A DNA stretch of 64,000 nucleotides from JBEIFW01 sp046081125 (GCA_046081125.1 JBJTVH010000033.1:1-64000); one strand, 5' to 3'; shown: positions 8,802-17,751, counted from the first letter of the stretch. Numbers and translations: made by a program. Notes: generated by a model not told the origin, from the letters alone.

Positions 8802-10762
8802 GACGGCACCTGCACGAGCGGCGGGACCGTGTCGGGCACCGGTGACGAGGTGGGATCGGTCGGGCGACGGCGGCGACGGCCCGGGAACGCGGCGAGGACC
8901 GTGCCCAGCGCCATGATCCCGCCGCCCACCCACAACCACGACACGAGCGGGGTGACGAGCACCTTGATGACCACCGCGCCGTCGGCGCCGGGGCGCTGCT
9001 GGATGGTGACGTAGACGTTGCGGGTCAACGTCGGCTTGACCGACGGCTTCAGGATCCCGCTCGCGCCCGACGCCCGGAAGGTCTGCAGCGCCGGTTCGCG
9101 CAGCTCGCCGTCGACCCGGACCCGGGCCCGCAGCTCGGTGACCTGCTCGAGGGTGACGAGCTCGCTGCCCTCGTAGACCACCGTGTGCCCGTCGAATGTG
9201 CCCGACTGGCCGGGACGCAGCTCGAGTTCGGTCGAGGTCTCGTAGGCCTGCGCCGCGGCGAACGCGACCGCGATCACGATGACCCCGAGGTGCACGATCA
9301 TCCCGCCGTTGGTGCGCCCGAACAGGCCGCGCACCCCCTGGCGGCGGGTCGCAAGCACGAGTTGACGCCCGGCGGCCCCGGCGGCGAACCCGCCGAGTCC
9401 GAAGGCCGCCACCGGCGCCCAGCCCGTGGCCCCGAGCACCACGGCGATCACCACGGTGGCGGCGCCGATCCACGCCGGCCACCACAGCCGTTGCGACAGC
9501 AACTCACCGGAGGCCTTCCGCCACGGCAACACCGGCGCGATCGCCATGAGCGTCAACATCGCCAGCCCGAGCGGCATCGTCATCGTGTCGAAGAACGGTC
9601 GCCCGACGCTCAGGCGTTCGTTGCGGAGCGCCTCGACCACCAGCGGGAACACCGTGCCGAGCAGCACCACGAAGGCGAACACGGCGAACAGCACGTTGTT
9701 GGCGAGGAAGGCGCCCTCGCGCGACACGGCCGAGTCCATCGTGCCCGGGGCGCGCAATCGATCGCCGCGCCAGGCGATGAGGCCGAGCGACACCGCCACC
9801 ACGAGCCCGAAGAAGCTGAGGAACCACGGGCCGATCTGACCTTCGGCGAACGCATGGACCGAGTTGATGACCCCCGAACGGGTGAGGAACGTGCCGAGGA
9901 TCGTGAGCGAGAACGTGGCGCACAACAGCGACAGGTTCCACACCCGAAGCAACCCGCGCCGTTCCTGGACCATGACGGAGTGGATGAACGCGGTGCCGGT
10001 GAGCCAGGGCAGCAGGCTCGCGTTCTCGACCGGGTCCCACCCCCAGTACCCACCCCAGCCGGTCACCTCGTAGGCCCACCAGGCGCCCAGGATGATCCCG
10101 ACGGTGAGGAACCCCCAGGCGAACAGCGTCCAGCGCCGGGTCTCGACCAGCCATCCCTCCCCGACCCGCCCGGTGACGAGCGCTGCGATCGCGAACGCGA
10201 ACGGCACGGTGAACCCGACGTAGCCGAGATACAGGATCGGCGGGTGGAATGCCATCAGCAGGTGGTTCTGCAGCAACGGGTTCGGGCCGGGCCCGTCGGC
10301 CGGCACGACGTCGAGGGTCCGGAACGGGTTGGCCGGACCGAGCATCAGCAGGAAGAAGAACGCGCATACGCCGAGCATCACGACCATCGCCCAGGACACC
10401 AGCGCGTCGTCGGCCCGGCGCCGGAACCGCAGGGCGACCAGCGCCGTGTACGCGGCGAGGATCAGCCCCCACAGCAGGATCGAGCCTTCGAGGCTGGACC
10501 ACAGCGCTGCGACGTTGAACAGCGCCGGGGTCCGGCTGGAGCCCACCTCGGCCACGTAGGCGAGCGAGAAGTCACGGGTGATCAGGGCCCGCTCCATGGC
10601 GCCGACCGCGATCACGGCGCCGGCGAGCACCAGCCACACGTAGACCCGGCCGGCCCGTACGAGCGCCGGGCGGCGGCGAGCGGCGATCACGTAGTTGATC
10701 CCGCCGAGGACCGAGGCACCGAAGGCGAGCGTGACCCCGGCGAGACCGAGCGCCGCGTTCAT
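8798..10762 (-). CDS. ccmF: Heme lyase CcmF
   Basis: CcmF, 654 residues, the polytopic heme lyase subunit of System I cytochrome c maturation. It carries the tryptophan-rich WWD-type heme-handling segment (GGYWGWDPVENASLLPWL) in an external loop, and about 14 hydrophobic segments. A C-terminal extracytoplasmic domain (TSTELELRPGQSGTFDG onward) is followed by a final TM helix. Length matches the family. The ATG at 10762 overlaps the ccmE stop as ATGA. Adjacent CcmH and CcmG are its expected partners. Confidence 0.95.
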   Translation of the reverse strand: MNAALGLAGVTLAFGASVLGGINYVIAARRRPALVRAGRVYVWLVLAGAVIAVGAMERALITRDFSLAYVAEVGSSRTPALFNVAALWSSLEGSILLWGLILAAYTALVALRFRRRADDALVSWAMVVMLGVCAFFFLLMLGPANPFRTLDVVPADGPGPNPLLQNHLLMAFHPPILYLGYVGFTVPFAFAIAALVTGRVGEGWLVETRRWTLFAWGFLTVGIILGAWWAYEVTGWGGYWGWDPVENASLLPWLTGTAFIHSVMVQERRGLLRVWNLSLLCATFSLTILGTFLTRSGVINSVHAFAEGQIGPWFLSFFGLVVAVSLGLIAWRGDRLRAPGTMDSAVSREGAFLANNVLFAVFAFVVLLGTVFPLVVEALRNERLSVGRPFFDTMTMPLGLAMLTLMAIAPVLPWRKASGELLSQRLWWPAWIGAATVVIAVVLGATGWAPVAAFGLGGFAAGAAGRQLVLATRRQGVRGLFGRTNGGMIVHLGVIVIAVAFAAAQAYETSTELELRPGQSGTFDGHTVVYEGSELVTLEQVTELRARVRVDGELREPALQTFRASGASGILKPSVKPTLTRNVYVTIQQRPGADGAVVIKVLVTPLVSWLWVGGGIMALGTVLAAFPGRRRRRPTDPTSSPVPDTVPPLVQVPS

Positions 10763-11220
10763 GACGCGCTACTGCTGTAGTCCTTGGTGCGATCGGAGTG
10801 ATCGGCTCGGTACTGCTCGGTGTGCTTCACGAGGATGTTCGTCCCGGCGAAGGTGCCGTCGGGCTCCTGGCGCCCCTCCACCACGACCGGGATGCCCTCC
10901 CGGAAGATCCCTCCGGGGCGACCGGCGTAGGTGACGGGGATCGTGACGCGGCCGTACTCGACCGCGAAGCGCAGCGGCGCACCCTCCTGCACCGATCCGG
11001 TGACGACCGTGCCCTGGAGCCGGAAGCGCTTGTCCCCGGAGCACTCCGATCGCACGCCGACCTCGTCGGCGTTGCAGAAGTACATCGTGGCCGCCGAGAG
11101 GTTTGCGAACACGAGCACGGCGCCCCCGCCGAGAGCGACCGAGAGCACTGCGCCGGGCACGAGGCCACGCCGACGACGCCGGACGGGGGCGGCCTCCACG
11201 GGCCGCGGGGTCAGGTCCAC
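10759..11220 (-). CDS. ccmE: Heme chaperone CcmE
   Basis: CcmE, 153 residues, a membrane-anchored OB-fold chaperone that binds heme covalently and hands it to CcmF. A single TM helix near residues 20-42 follows a basic stretch. The OB core includes RLQGTVVTGSVQEGA. The heme-binding segment is ILVKHTEQY, with the family His at residue 133 and Tyr at 137, so this is the His-type rather than the Cys-type variant. The start is the GTG at 11220, overlapping ccmD by 10 bases. An acidic/serine tail ends the protein. Confidence 0.93.
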   Translation of the reverse strand: MDLTPRPVEAAPVRRRRRGLVPGAVLSVALGGGAVLVFANLSAATMYFCNADEVGVRSECSGDKRFRLQGTVVTGSVQEGAPLRFAVEYGRVTIPVTYAGRPGGIFREGIPVVVEGRQEPDGTFAGTNILVKHTEQYRADHSDRTKDYSSSAS

Positions 11221-11363
11221 GGCTTGTCCTCGTCGGGGAGTTGGCGAGCCAGCACGCGGCCCCGGCGTAGGACGCGCAGGGCGAACAGCGCCATGCCGCC
11301 GAGCACCAGCGAATACCCGAGCACCACGGTGCCGACGTAGCCGCTGATCACCGCCGCGATCAC
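11211..11363 (-). CDS. ccmD: CcmD-like small membrane protein
   Basis: A 50-residue single-pass membrane protein between ccmC and ccmE, the usual position of CcmD, which stabilises the CcmABC-CcmE complex and helps release holo-CcmE. It shows one TM helix (GYVGTVVLGYSLVLGGMALF) followed by a basic helix (RVLRRGRVLARQ), the standard CcmD layout. The GTG at 11363 overlaps the ccmC stop as GTGA. Sequence conservation in this family is low, so the call rests on topology and position. Confidence 0.8.
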   Translation of the reverse strand: MIAAVISGYVGTVVLGYSLVLGGMALFALRVLRRGRVLARQLPDEDKPWT

Positions 11364-12127
11364 GAGCCCACCGCCGCCGTGCCCACCGGCTCGCCGCGAC
11401 GCTCGGCCAGCGCCTGCTCGAGCCCGCCCGCTTCGAGCCGGGCCTCCATCATCGCCACGCGATTGCGGTGCACGAGCAGCCACACGTACACGAGCGTGAA
11501 GGCCACCACGCCGACGAAGACGCTGAACAACATCACCCCGTCGATCTGCGGGTTGAGGTCCTTGCGCAGGATCGTCGGCGACTGGTGCAGCGTGCGGAAC
11601 CACTCGACGCTCTGGTGGACGAGAGGCACGTCGAGGAAGGCGATGATGCCCGCGACCGCCGCCCGCTTGGCTCGTACGTTCGGCGCTGCCGGGAGTCGCC
11701 GGAGTGCCACGTATCCCACGAAGAGCAGGAGCAGCAATGCCGTGGTGACGAGCCGCGCGTCGCCCCAGTCCCACACGTGCCCCCAGGTGACCTGGCCCCA
11801 GGTCATGCCGGTGACGAGTGCGAGCCCCGTGAACAGCAAGCCGATTTCGGCCGAGCAGCCCGCCACCCGGTCCCAGGCCAGCGATCGGGTGCGCTTCCAC
11901 AGGTACATGAGCGAGCAGAAGGCCGTGACGCCGAAGGACAGGTAGGCGAGCCAGGCCGAGGGCACGTGGACGTACATGAGCCGGACGCTGTCGCCCTGGA
12001 CTTCGTCGGCCGGCGAGAGCAGGAACCCGAAGATCACCAACCACGCCAGACCGGCCAGGGCGAGGACCCCGAGGATGCGGGAGCCCCGTGTGCCGGTGCC
12101 CGGTCGAGTCGTCGTACCTGCCGTCAT
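11360..12127 (-). CDS. ccmC: Heme transporter/handling protein CcmC
   Basis: CcmC, 255 residues, which binds heme outside the membrane and loads it onto CcmE. Six hydrophobic segments surround the WWD-type loop, here TWGQVTWGHVWDWGDARLV, and the flanking heme-ligand His residues are in MYVHVPSAW and VPLVHQSVEW. Start is the ATG at 12127, overlapping the ccmB stop as ATGA. A charged C-terminal tail of about 30 residues extends beyond the core. Confidence 0.94.
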   Translation of the reverse strand: MTAGTTTRPGTGTRGSRILGVLALAGLAWLVIFGFLLSPADEVQGDSVRLMYVHVPSAWLAYLSFGVTAFCSLMYLWKRTRSLAWDRVAGCSAEIGLLFTGLALVTGMTWGQVTWGHVWDWGDARLVTTALLLLLFVGYVALRRLPAAPNVRAKRAAVAGIIAFLDVPLVHQSVEWFRTLHQSPTILRKDLNPQIDGVMLFSVFVGVVAFTLVYVWLLVHRNRVAMMEARLEAGGLEQALAERRGEPVGTAAVGS

Positions 12128-12807
12128 GTCTCCTCCAGGAGCGGACCGAAGGCCAACAGCCCCAGCGCCGTATAAGCCAGGGTGAACACCGCAAGCAGAC
12201 CCACCCAGGGCCACGCATCCGTCAGTTCCGCCCTGATACCGAGGCTGGCCTCGACCGCACGAGTGGCCGCTATCAGCACCGGCATCACCACCGGGAGCAC
12301 CAGGATCGGGAGCAAGGTGTCCCGAACTCGGATTCCGGCGGACAAGGCTCCGTAGAGCGTACCGACCGCCGCCAGCCCGGTCGTAGCCACCACCACGGTC
12401 GTGACCAACACCACCCAACCGCCGACGCCCGGCGCATCGGGGCCGTAGAACAACGCGACGCCGATCCCGAGCAGCATGCCGAGGGCCAGGAGCTGCGTCG
12501 CCAGCGCGGCGGCCTTGCCGAGGAACACCCCCGACGGCTCCAGGCCCGACAGGCGCAGCGCGTCGAGCGCGCCGTCGGCGGTCTCGGGCCCGAACGCCCG
12601 CTGCACCCCGAGCAGCAGCGACAGGAGCATGGCGATCCAGGCCAGGCCGGGGGTGACGTCGCGCAACGTGCTGCGATTGCCGTCGAGCGCGAAGGCGAAC
12701 AGCACGAGCACCGCCATGGCGAACGGCAGCACCTGGACGATGCCGACCTTCGAGCGCCACTCGACGCGGAGGTCCTTGCCGGCCACGAGCAGCGCCGCCC
12801 TCAGCAC
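12124..12807 (-). CDS. ccmB: Heme ABC exporter permease CcmB
   Basis: CcmB, 227 residues, permease partner of CcmA in the ABC module that drives release of holo-CcmE. Six hydrophobic helices are visible, with the family N-terminal motif LVAGKDLRVEWRSK and the conserved SGLEPSGVFLGK segment. The GTG at 12807 overlaps the ccmA stop codon region. The stop shares ATGA with ccmC. Length is normal for CcmB. Confidence 0.93.
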   Translation of the reverse strand: MLRAALLVAGKDLRVEWRSKVGIVQVLPFAMAVLVLFAFALDGNRSTLRDVTPGLAWIAMLLSLLLGVQRAFGPETADGALDALRLSGLEPSGVFLGKAAALATQLLALGMLLGIGVALFYGPDAPGVGGWVVLVTTVVVATTGLAAVGTLYGALSAGIRVRDTLLPILVLPVVMPVLIAATRAVEASLGIRAELTDAWPWVGLLAVFTLAYTALGLLAFGPLLEET

Positions 12808-13484
12808 GGGCCACCCCCCTTTGCGGGCGGGACCGCCGCGGGCTCGTCGCCCGCCACCCGGCCCCCCACCAACGTGAGCGTCCGGGTCGCGAGCCCCGCG
12901 GCCCGGTCGAGGTCGTGGGAGGCGAGCAGGACCGTCGCCCCCGCGGTCACGGCGGCCCGCAGCAACCCGTCGAGGCGGTCCCGGCCGTCGGTGTCGAGAC
13001 CGGTGTGGGGCTCGTCGAGCAGCCACAACTCGGGCCGCCTCGCCGCCAGCACCGCGAGCGCCGTTCGTCGCCGTTGCCCGGCGGACAGCCGCCCGACGGC
13101 CACCTCGGCCAGGCGGCCCTCGATGCCTAGCGCGGCGAGCGCTGCGTCCTGCTCGTCGCGCGAGGCGCCGATCGCCCGCCCCCAAAAGCGCATGTTCTCC
13201 CGGGCCGTGAGGTCCTCGTAGAGGCCGTTGCGGTGGCCGAGCAGACCCACCCGCCGGGCGAGCGCCCGGGCGCCGTGCTCGGTGTCCAACCCCAGCACCG
13301 TCGCCGATCCCCGAACCCGGGGCAGGAGCCCGGCGCACAGCCGCAGCAGCGTCGTCTTGCCGGCACCGTTCGGGCCGCGCAACACCACCAACTCGCCGGC
13401 ACCGATCGTCACGGTAACCCCGGCGAGCGCCGGGAACCGTCCGAGCAGCACCACGGCGTCGTGCAGGTCGACGACGGCTTCCAT
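12801..13484 (-). CDS. ccmA: Heme ABC exporter ATPase CcmA
   Basis: CcmA, 227 residues, the ATPase of the CcmAB module. Walker A is GPNGAGKTT, the ABC signature is LSAGQRRR, and Walker B is LWLLDEPHTGLD, followed by the H-loop in LLASHDLD. It is the first gene of the ccm operon. The ATG at 13484 starts the protein directly before its first beta strand. In-frame ATGs at 13547 and 13544 with a GGGGGG tract upstream would add about 20 Pro/Gly-rich residues and cannot be excluded. Confidence 0.93.
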   Translation of the reverse strand: MEAVVDLHDAVVLLGRFPALAGVTVTIGAGELVVLRGPNGAGKTTLLRLCAGLLPRVRGSATVLGLDTEHGARALARRVGLLGHRNGLYEDLTARENMRFWGRAIGASRDEQDAALAALGIEGRLAEVAVGRLSAGQRRRTALAVLAARRPELWLLDEPHTGLDTDGRDRLDGLLRAAVTAGATVLLASHDLDRAAGLATRTLTLVGGRVAGDEPAAVPPAKGGGPC

Positions 13485-13559
13485 GGGCGTCGGCACCGTA
13501 CCCGGACCTGGGCCGGGCGCGCCGGGCCAGGCCGAACGCATCATCAGGCCCCCCGCCGA

Positions 13560-13565
13560 TAGCGT
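13560..13565 (+). promoter_or_regulatory. Possible -10 element of the sortase gene
   Basis: TAGCGT fits the actinobacterial TAnnnT -10 pattern and lies 10 bases before the GTG at 13576, which would give a leaderless or near-leaderless mRNA. No convincing -35 hexamer is seen. The ccm operon promoter must lie in the same short divergent gap. Confidence 0.35.
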
Positions 13566-13575
13566 CCGGTGAGCC

Positions 13576-14931
13576 GTGCGACCCACGAACCCCGAACCAC
13601 TCGGGCCGACGCCCGCTGCGCCGACGCGCCGGGCGCGTGTCGTGCCTCCGCCACCACCGTTCATTCCTGCGGTGGACCCCAACCCCTGGGGCCGGATCGT
13701 GCCGGGCCGAGGGCGTCAGCGCTGGTGGCGGGAGTGGCAGGCCTGGGTGGGTGGCACCGGGCGAACGTTCATCGCGATCGGGCTCCTGCTGTTCGCCTTC
13801 GTCGGCTACCAGCTGTGGGGCACCGGCATCGAACAGGCTCGGGCCCAAGATGACCTCGAGACCCGGTTCCGCCAACTGCAGTCGCAGCTCGCGAGCACCG
13901 TCCCGGCGACCACCGGCCCGGCGACGACGGTCCCGGCGACGGCCAAGCCGGCGACGACGGTCGTTCGACCCGCACCCGGTGGAACCGCCGCCCCGGTCGC
14001 ACCCTCCAGCGTCGCCGGGGTCACCACCGCCGTCCGGGCGACGACCGCAGCCCCGACGCCGCTGGGCCCGGCGACGACCGCCCTCGCGCCGGCCGTCGCC
14101 GTGGCGCCCGCGACGCTGCCCGAGTTCCGCCCCGGCGACCCGATCGCGCTGATGAAGATCCCGCGCCTCGGCGTCACCCAGACGATCGTGTCCGGGGTCG
14201 GGCGGGCCGAACTGCAGAGCGGCCCGGGCCACTTCCGCACGACGCCGCTCCCGGGCGGCCTGGGGAACGCCGCCATCGCCGGTCATCGCACGACCTTCGG
14301 CGAGCCGTTCCGGCACCTCGACGACCTCGAACCCGGAGACCGGATCGAAGTCACCGACGTCCTCGGACGGCGTTTCCTCTACCTCGTGCAGTGGAGCCGG
14401 GTGGTGGCCCCGACCGACCTCGGCGTGATCGAGAGCAGCGGACAGCCCGAGCTCACGCTGATCACCTGCGACCCACCCTTCACTGCGGCCAAGCGACTGA
14501 TCGTGCGGGCCCGGCTCGTCGACGGTGAACCCAATACGGCACCGCCGACGCCTGCGGTCATCCCCCAGCGTCAACCGGCCGGTGGCTCGGTCACCACTTT
14601 GCCCGAGGAACCGACGGACCCCACCGGCCCCGCCGGTGGCGGTTCACCCGATCGGCCGCCGGGAACGGCGTCGGGCGCCCCGTCGACCGGTCAGCCGCCG
14701 ACCAGCGAGTCCCTCGACGGGTTCGAGCAGAGCTGGTTCTCCGACACCGCCGCCTGGCCCCACGTCGCAGCGTGGGGCTCGGTGCTCGCGATCGTCGCGA
14801 TCCTGGCCTGGGTGATGTCGAGTGTGAGCCGCCGGAACTGGGTCGGAGCCCTCGTGGGGATCGGGCCGTTCGTGGTGATCCTGTACTTCCTCTTCCAGAA
14901 CGTGAACCGCTTGCTGCCCGCAGGGTTCTGA
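13576..14931 (+). CDS. Class E sortase with long C-terminal membrane extension
   Basis: A 451-residue sortase that should cleave a C-terminal sorting motif on secreted proteins and join them to the cell wall. A cytoplasmic Pro-rich N-terminus and TM helix (64-82) lead to a repetitive Thr/Pro/Ala linker (105-180). The catalytic domain (about 183-315) has His237 in IAGHRTTFGEPF, Cys298 in TLITCDPP and Arg in KRLIVRARL, matching class E. Unusually, about 135 residues follow, with another Pro/Gly linker and two more TM helices. The gene diverges from ccmA. An LPATG substrate candidate is encoded at 40804-41277. Confidence 0.92.
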   Translation: MRPTNPEPLGPTPAAPTRRARVVPPPPPFIPAVDPNPWGRIVPGRGRQRWWREWQAWVGGTGRTFIAIGLLLFAFVGYQLWGTGIEQARAQDDLETRFRQLQSQLASTVPATTGPATTVPATAKPATTVVRPAPGGTAAPVAPSSVAGVTTAVRATTAAPTPLGPATTALAPAVAVAPATLPEFRPGDPIALMKIPRLGVTQTIVSGVGRAELQSGPGHFRTTPLPGGLGNAAIAGHRTTFGEPFRHLDDLEPGDRIEVTDVLGRRFLYLVQWSRVVAPTDLGVIESSGQPELTLITCDPPFTAAKRLIVRARLVDGEPNTAPPTPAVIPQRQPAGGSVTTLPEEPTDPTGPAGGGSPDRPPGTASGAPSTGQPPTSESLDGFEQSWFSDTAAWPHVAAWGSVLAIVAILAWVMSSVSRRNWVGALVGIGPFVVILYFLFQNVNRLLPAGF

Positions 14932-14936
14932 ACGGC

Positions 14937-15668
14937 TCAGACGCCGGTGAACCGGGGCGGGCGCTTCTCGAGGAACGCCCGGCGTCCCTCCTGCAGGTCC
15001 GCCGAGCGCCAGGATCGTTCCCGGGCCGCTTCGACGACGGCATCGAACTCGGGCGGTGGAGCTGATCGCTGCAGCATCAGCTTGTGCGCCGCGATCGTGA
15101 GCGGGGCCAACGACGCGACCTGCTCGGCCCAGTCCATCGCCTCGGCGAGTGTCCCGATCCGATGGACGAACCCGTTGCGGTGCAGCGCCTCGGCGTCATA
15201 CGTCGAGGCGGCGAGCAGCATGTCCCGAGCGATCGACCACCCGGCGTCGCGAGCGAGGCGCTCGACGGTCCAGTGGTCGATCGAGAGCCCCAGCTTGGCC
15301 GCCGGGATACCGAACCGGCTGGGGCCGCTCGCCATCCGCAGGTCGCACGACAGCGCGAGCTGCATCCCGGCGCCGAGCGCCGGGCCGTCGATGGCGCCGA
15401 GCACCGGGAACGGCAGCTCGACGAAGCCCCGCAGCACGGCGAACAGCGCCCGGCCGAACTCCCCGTCCTCCACCCCGCCGAGGTCGGCTCCGGCGCAGAA
15501 CGCCGGCGGCCGGCCGGTCAGCACCAGGACCCGCACCCCGGCATCCACGGCCTCGAGCTGCGCCTGCCGCAACGCCACGAGCGTCTCGTGATCGAGCGCG
15601 TTGCGGCGTGACGGCCGGTCGAGGGTGACGAGCCGAACCGAACCGAACGACTCCGAGTGCACGGTCAT
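14937..15668 (-). CDS. Enoyl-CoA hydratase/isomerase family protein
   Basis: A 243-residue crotonase-fold protein that likely hydrates or isomerises enoyl-CoA thioesters. The oxyanion-hole segments are AFCAGADLGGV and AIDGPALGAGMQLALSCDLR. The catalytic Glu position (usually within the helix after PAAKLGL) is occupied by SIDHWTVERLARDAG, so hydratase activity is not assured. The C-terminal ERSWRSADLQEGRRAFLEKRPPRF is the common ending of this family. Start is the ATG at 15668. It converges tightly with the sortase gene (5 bases apart). Confidence 0.88.
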   Translation of the reverse strand: MTVHSESFGSVRLVTLDRPSRRNALDHETLVALRQAQLEAVDAGVRVLVLTGRPPAFCAGADLGGVEDGEFGRALFAVLRGFVELPFPVLGAIDGPALGAGMQLALSCDLRMASGPSRFGIPAAKLGLSIDHWTVERLARDAGWSIARDMLLAASTYDAEALHRNGFVHRIGTLAEAMDWAEQVASLAPLTIAAHKLMLQRSAPPPEFDAVVEAARERSWRSADLQEGRRAFLEKRPPRFTGV

Positions 15669-15715
15669 GGGGGGCACCCTACGCGCACCGCCCGTCGGGC
15701 CCGGCTGCGCCGCGC

Positions 15716-16498
15716 TCAGGGGCCCGGGTAGGTGCGCCGGTCGGGCAGGAACCGGAACCGGCGGCGCACCGCCTCGACGTGGGCGCCGTCGAGTTCGGCC
15801 ACGAGCAGCGCCTCGGTGCGCGACCCGCCGGCGAGGATCTCCCCGAGGGGATCGATGACGCGGGAATCCCCGCAGTAGTCGAGCCCGCCACCCGATCCCA
15901 CCCGGTTGACGCCGACGACGTAGGCCTGGTTCTCGATCGCTCGCGCCTGCAGCAGCGCCTGCCAGTGGGCGCGGCGCACCTCGGGCCAGTTGGCGCAACA
16001 CAGGTAGACATCGGTGCCCGGTGCGAGTTGCCACCAGTCGTCGGCGAAACGCAGGTCGTAACAGACGAACAGTGACACCCGCAGCCCCTCGACCGTCACG
16101 GTGACGAGCGACGATCCGGCGTCGTAGTGCTCGTGCTCACCGCCGTAGGTGAACGGGTGCAGCTTGGCGTAGCGGTGCACCGTGCCGTCGGGACCGGCGA
16201 GGATGCCGACGTTGCGCGGGCGGCCCGAGCCCGGCGAGCGCTCCGGGGCCGACCCGTAGAGCCAGATGCCGTGGCCGGCGGCCTGGGCGAGCATCCACTG
16301 CGACGTCGGGCCCCCCTCGTCCTCGGCAACCCGCTCCGGCGCCATCGAGAACCCGACGGCGAACATCTCGGCCAGCACGACGATCCGTGCGCCGGCCGCC
16401 GCGGCCGCAGCGATCGTCGGCTCGAGCCGGGCGCAGGTCGCGGCCCGGTCCTCCCAGCAGATGTCGTGCTGGATCGCGGCGATCCGCACCGCGCTCAC
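15716..16498 (-). CDS. Carbon-nitrogen hydrolase, omega-amidase (Nit2/YafV)-like
   Basis: A 260-residue nitrilase-superfamily amidohydrolase. The Glu-Lys-Cys triad is visible in LAEMFAVGFSM, YAKLHPFTY and FVCYDLRFAD. CANWPEVRRAHWQALLQARAIEN is typical of the Nit2/YafV omega-amidase branch, which hydrolyses alpha-ketoglutaramate or ketosuccinamate. The GTG at 16498 overlaps the aminotransferase stop as GTGA. That pairing is the known partnership of glutamine transaminase and omega-amidase, so the specificity call leans on context. Confidence 0.85.
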   Translation of the reverse strand: MSAVRIAAIQHDICWEDRAATCARLEPTIAAAAAAGARIVVLAEMFAVGFSMAPERVAEDEGGPTSQWMLAQAAGHGIWLYGSAPERSPGSGRPRNVGILAGPDGTVHRYAKLHPFTYGGEHEHYDAGSSLVTVTVEGLRVSLFVCYDLRFADDWWQLAPGTDVYLCCANWPEVRRAHWQALLQARAIENQAYVVGVNRVGSGGGLDYCGDSRVIDPLGEILAGGSRTEALLVAELDGAHVEAVRRRFRFLPDRRTYPGP

Positions 16499-17694
16499 GA
16501 CCCCACCCGGGCCGCGTCGGGCATCCCGACGGCCTGCAGCCCGGTCAAGCGAGCGACGGCTTCGTCGAGCACCTCCGGCTTCTTGCAGAACGCGAATCGC
16601 ACCAACGACCGGCCGGCTCGCACGTCGTCGTAGAACACGACGTTCGGGATGGCGACCACGCCGCACCGCTCCGGGAGGCTGCGACAGAACGCCATCCCGT
16701 CATCGGTGCCGAACGGCCGGACGTCGGTGGTGACGAAGTACGTGCCCGCCGGCCGGAACACCTCGAACCCGGCGGCGGCGAGCCCGGCGCACAACCGGTC
16801 CCGCTTGGCTTCGAGATCGGCGCGGAAGCCGGCGAAGTAGTCCTCCCCGAGGCGCAGACCATGAGCCACCGCCGCCTGCAGGGGCCCGGCCGAGACGTAG
16901 GTGAGGAACTGCTTGACGGTCCGCACTGCGGACACGAGCGCCGCGGGTGCCGTGACCCACCCGACCTTCCAGCCGGTGAAGCTGAAGGTCTTGCCGGCCG
17001 ATCCGATCGTGACCGTGCGCTCCCACATGCCCGGCAGCGTCGCGATCGGCACGTGAGGGATCCCGTCGTAGGTGAGGTGTTCGTAGACCTCGTCGGCCAC
17101 CACGATCAGGTCGTGCTCGATCGCCAGCTCGGCGATCGCGGCGAGCTCCTCGCGCCGCAGCACCGTCCCGGTCGGATTGTGCGGGGTGTTCAACAGCAGC
17201 ACCCGGGTGCGGGCCGTGATCGCATCGCGCAGCGCATCGAGGTCGAGCGCGAACGAGGGCGGGCGAAGCGTCACCGGACGGCGGATCGCGCCGGCCATCG
17301 CGATGCACGCGGCGTAGCTGTCGTAGAACGGTTCCAGCGCAACGACCTCGTCGCCGGTTTCCAGCAACGCCAGCAACGACGCAGCGATCGCCTCGGTGGC
17401 GCCGGCGGTGACGAGCACCTCGGTGTCGGGGTCGGGCGTCAGGCCGTAGTAGCGCCGTTGGTGCTCGGCGATGGCCTGGCGCAGCGGGGCGATCCCCGGG
17501 CCGGGCGGGTACTGGTTGCCCCGGCCGCCCACGATGTCCGCCGCAGCGATCGCCGCCATCTCCGCCGGCCCGTCGGTGTCGGGGAACCCCTGGCCGAGGT
17601 TGATCGACCCGGTCGCCGTGGCGAGCGCCGACATCTCGGCGAAGATCGTGGTGCCGAAGCCCTGGAGTCGGCTGGCGAGGTGGGGCTGGCGCAC
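16495..17694 (-). CDS. PLP-dependent aminotransferase (glutamine transaminase-like)
   Basis: A 399-residue class I/II fold-type I aminotransferase. LNTPHNPTGTVL, VADEVYEHLTYDG and SAGKTFSFTGWKVGW (PLP Lys) are all present, as is the substrate Arg region LVRFAFCKK. The N-terminus GFGTTIFAEMSALA with INLGQGFPD fits the kynurenine/glutamine transaminase K and YbdL group, which transaminates methionine-related 2-oxoacids with glutamine. It is translationally coupled to the omega-amidase-like gene. The GTG at 17694 is chosen as the nearest start before the conserved N-terminus. Confidence 0.9.
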   Translation of the reverse strand: MRQPHLASRLQGFGTTIFAEMSALATATGSINLGQGFPDTDGPAEMAAIAAADIVGGRGNQYPPGPGIAPLRQAIAEHQRRYYGLTPDPDTEVLVTAGATEAIAASLLALLETGDEVVALEPFYDSYAACIAMAGAIRRPVTLRPPSFALDLDALRDAITARTRVLLLNTPHNPTGTVLRREELAAIAELAIEHDLIVVADEVYEHLTYDGIPHVPIATLPGMWERTVTIGSAGKTFSFTGWKVGWVTAPAALVSAVRTVKQFLTYVSAGPLQAAVAHGLRLGEDYFAGFRADLEAKRDRLCAGLAAAGFEVFRPAGTYFVTTDVRPFGTDDGMAFCRSLPERCGVVAIPNVVFYDDVRAGRSLVRFAFCKKPEVLDEAVARLTGLQAVGMPDAARVGS

Positions 17695-17751
17695 ACCGAC
17701 ATTCGACCACAGCCGACCACTCGTGACGGTGGGGAGCACCACCGGCGACCG

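Noticed and set aside
13507..13531. Near-palindrome in the ccmA-sortase gap
   Set aside because: It is nearly pure G/C with several mismatches and may lie within a longer ccmA N-terminus. Chance is likely at this GC content.
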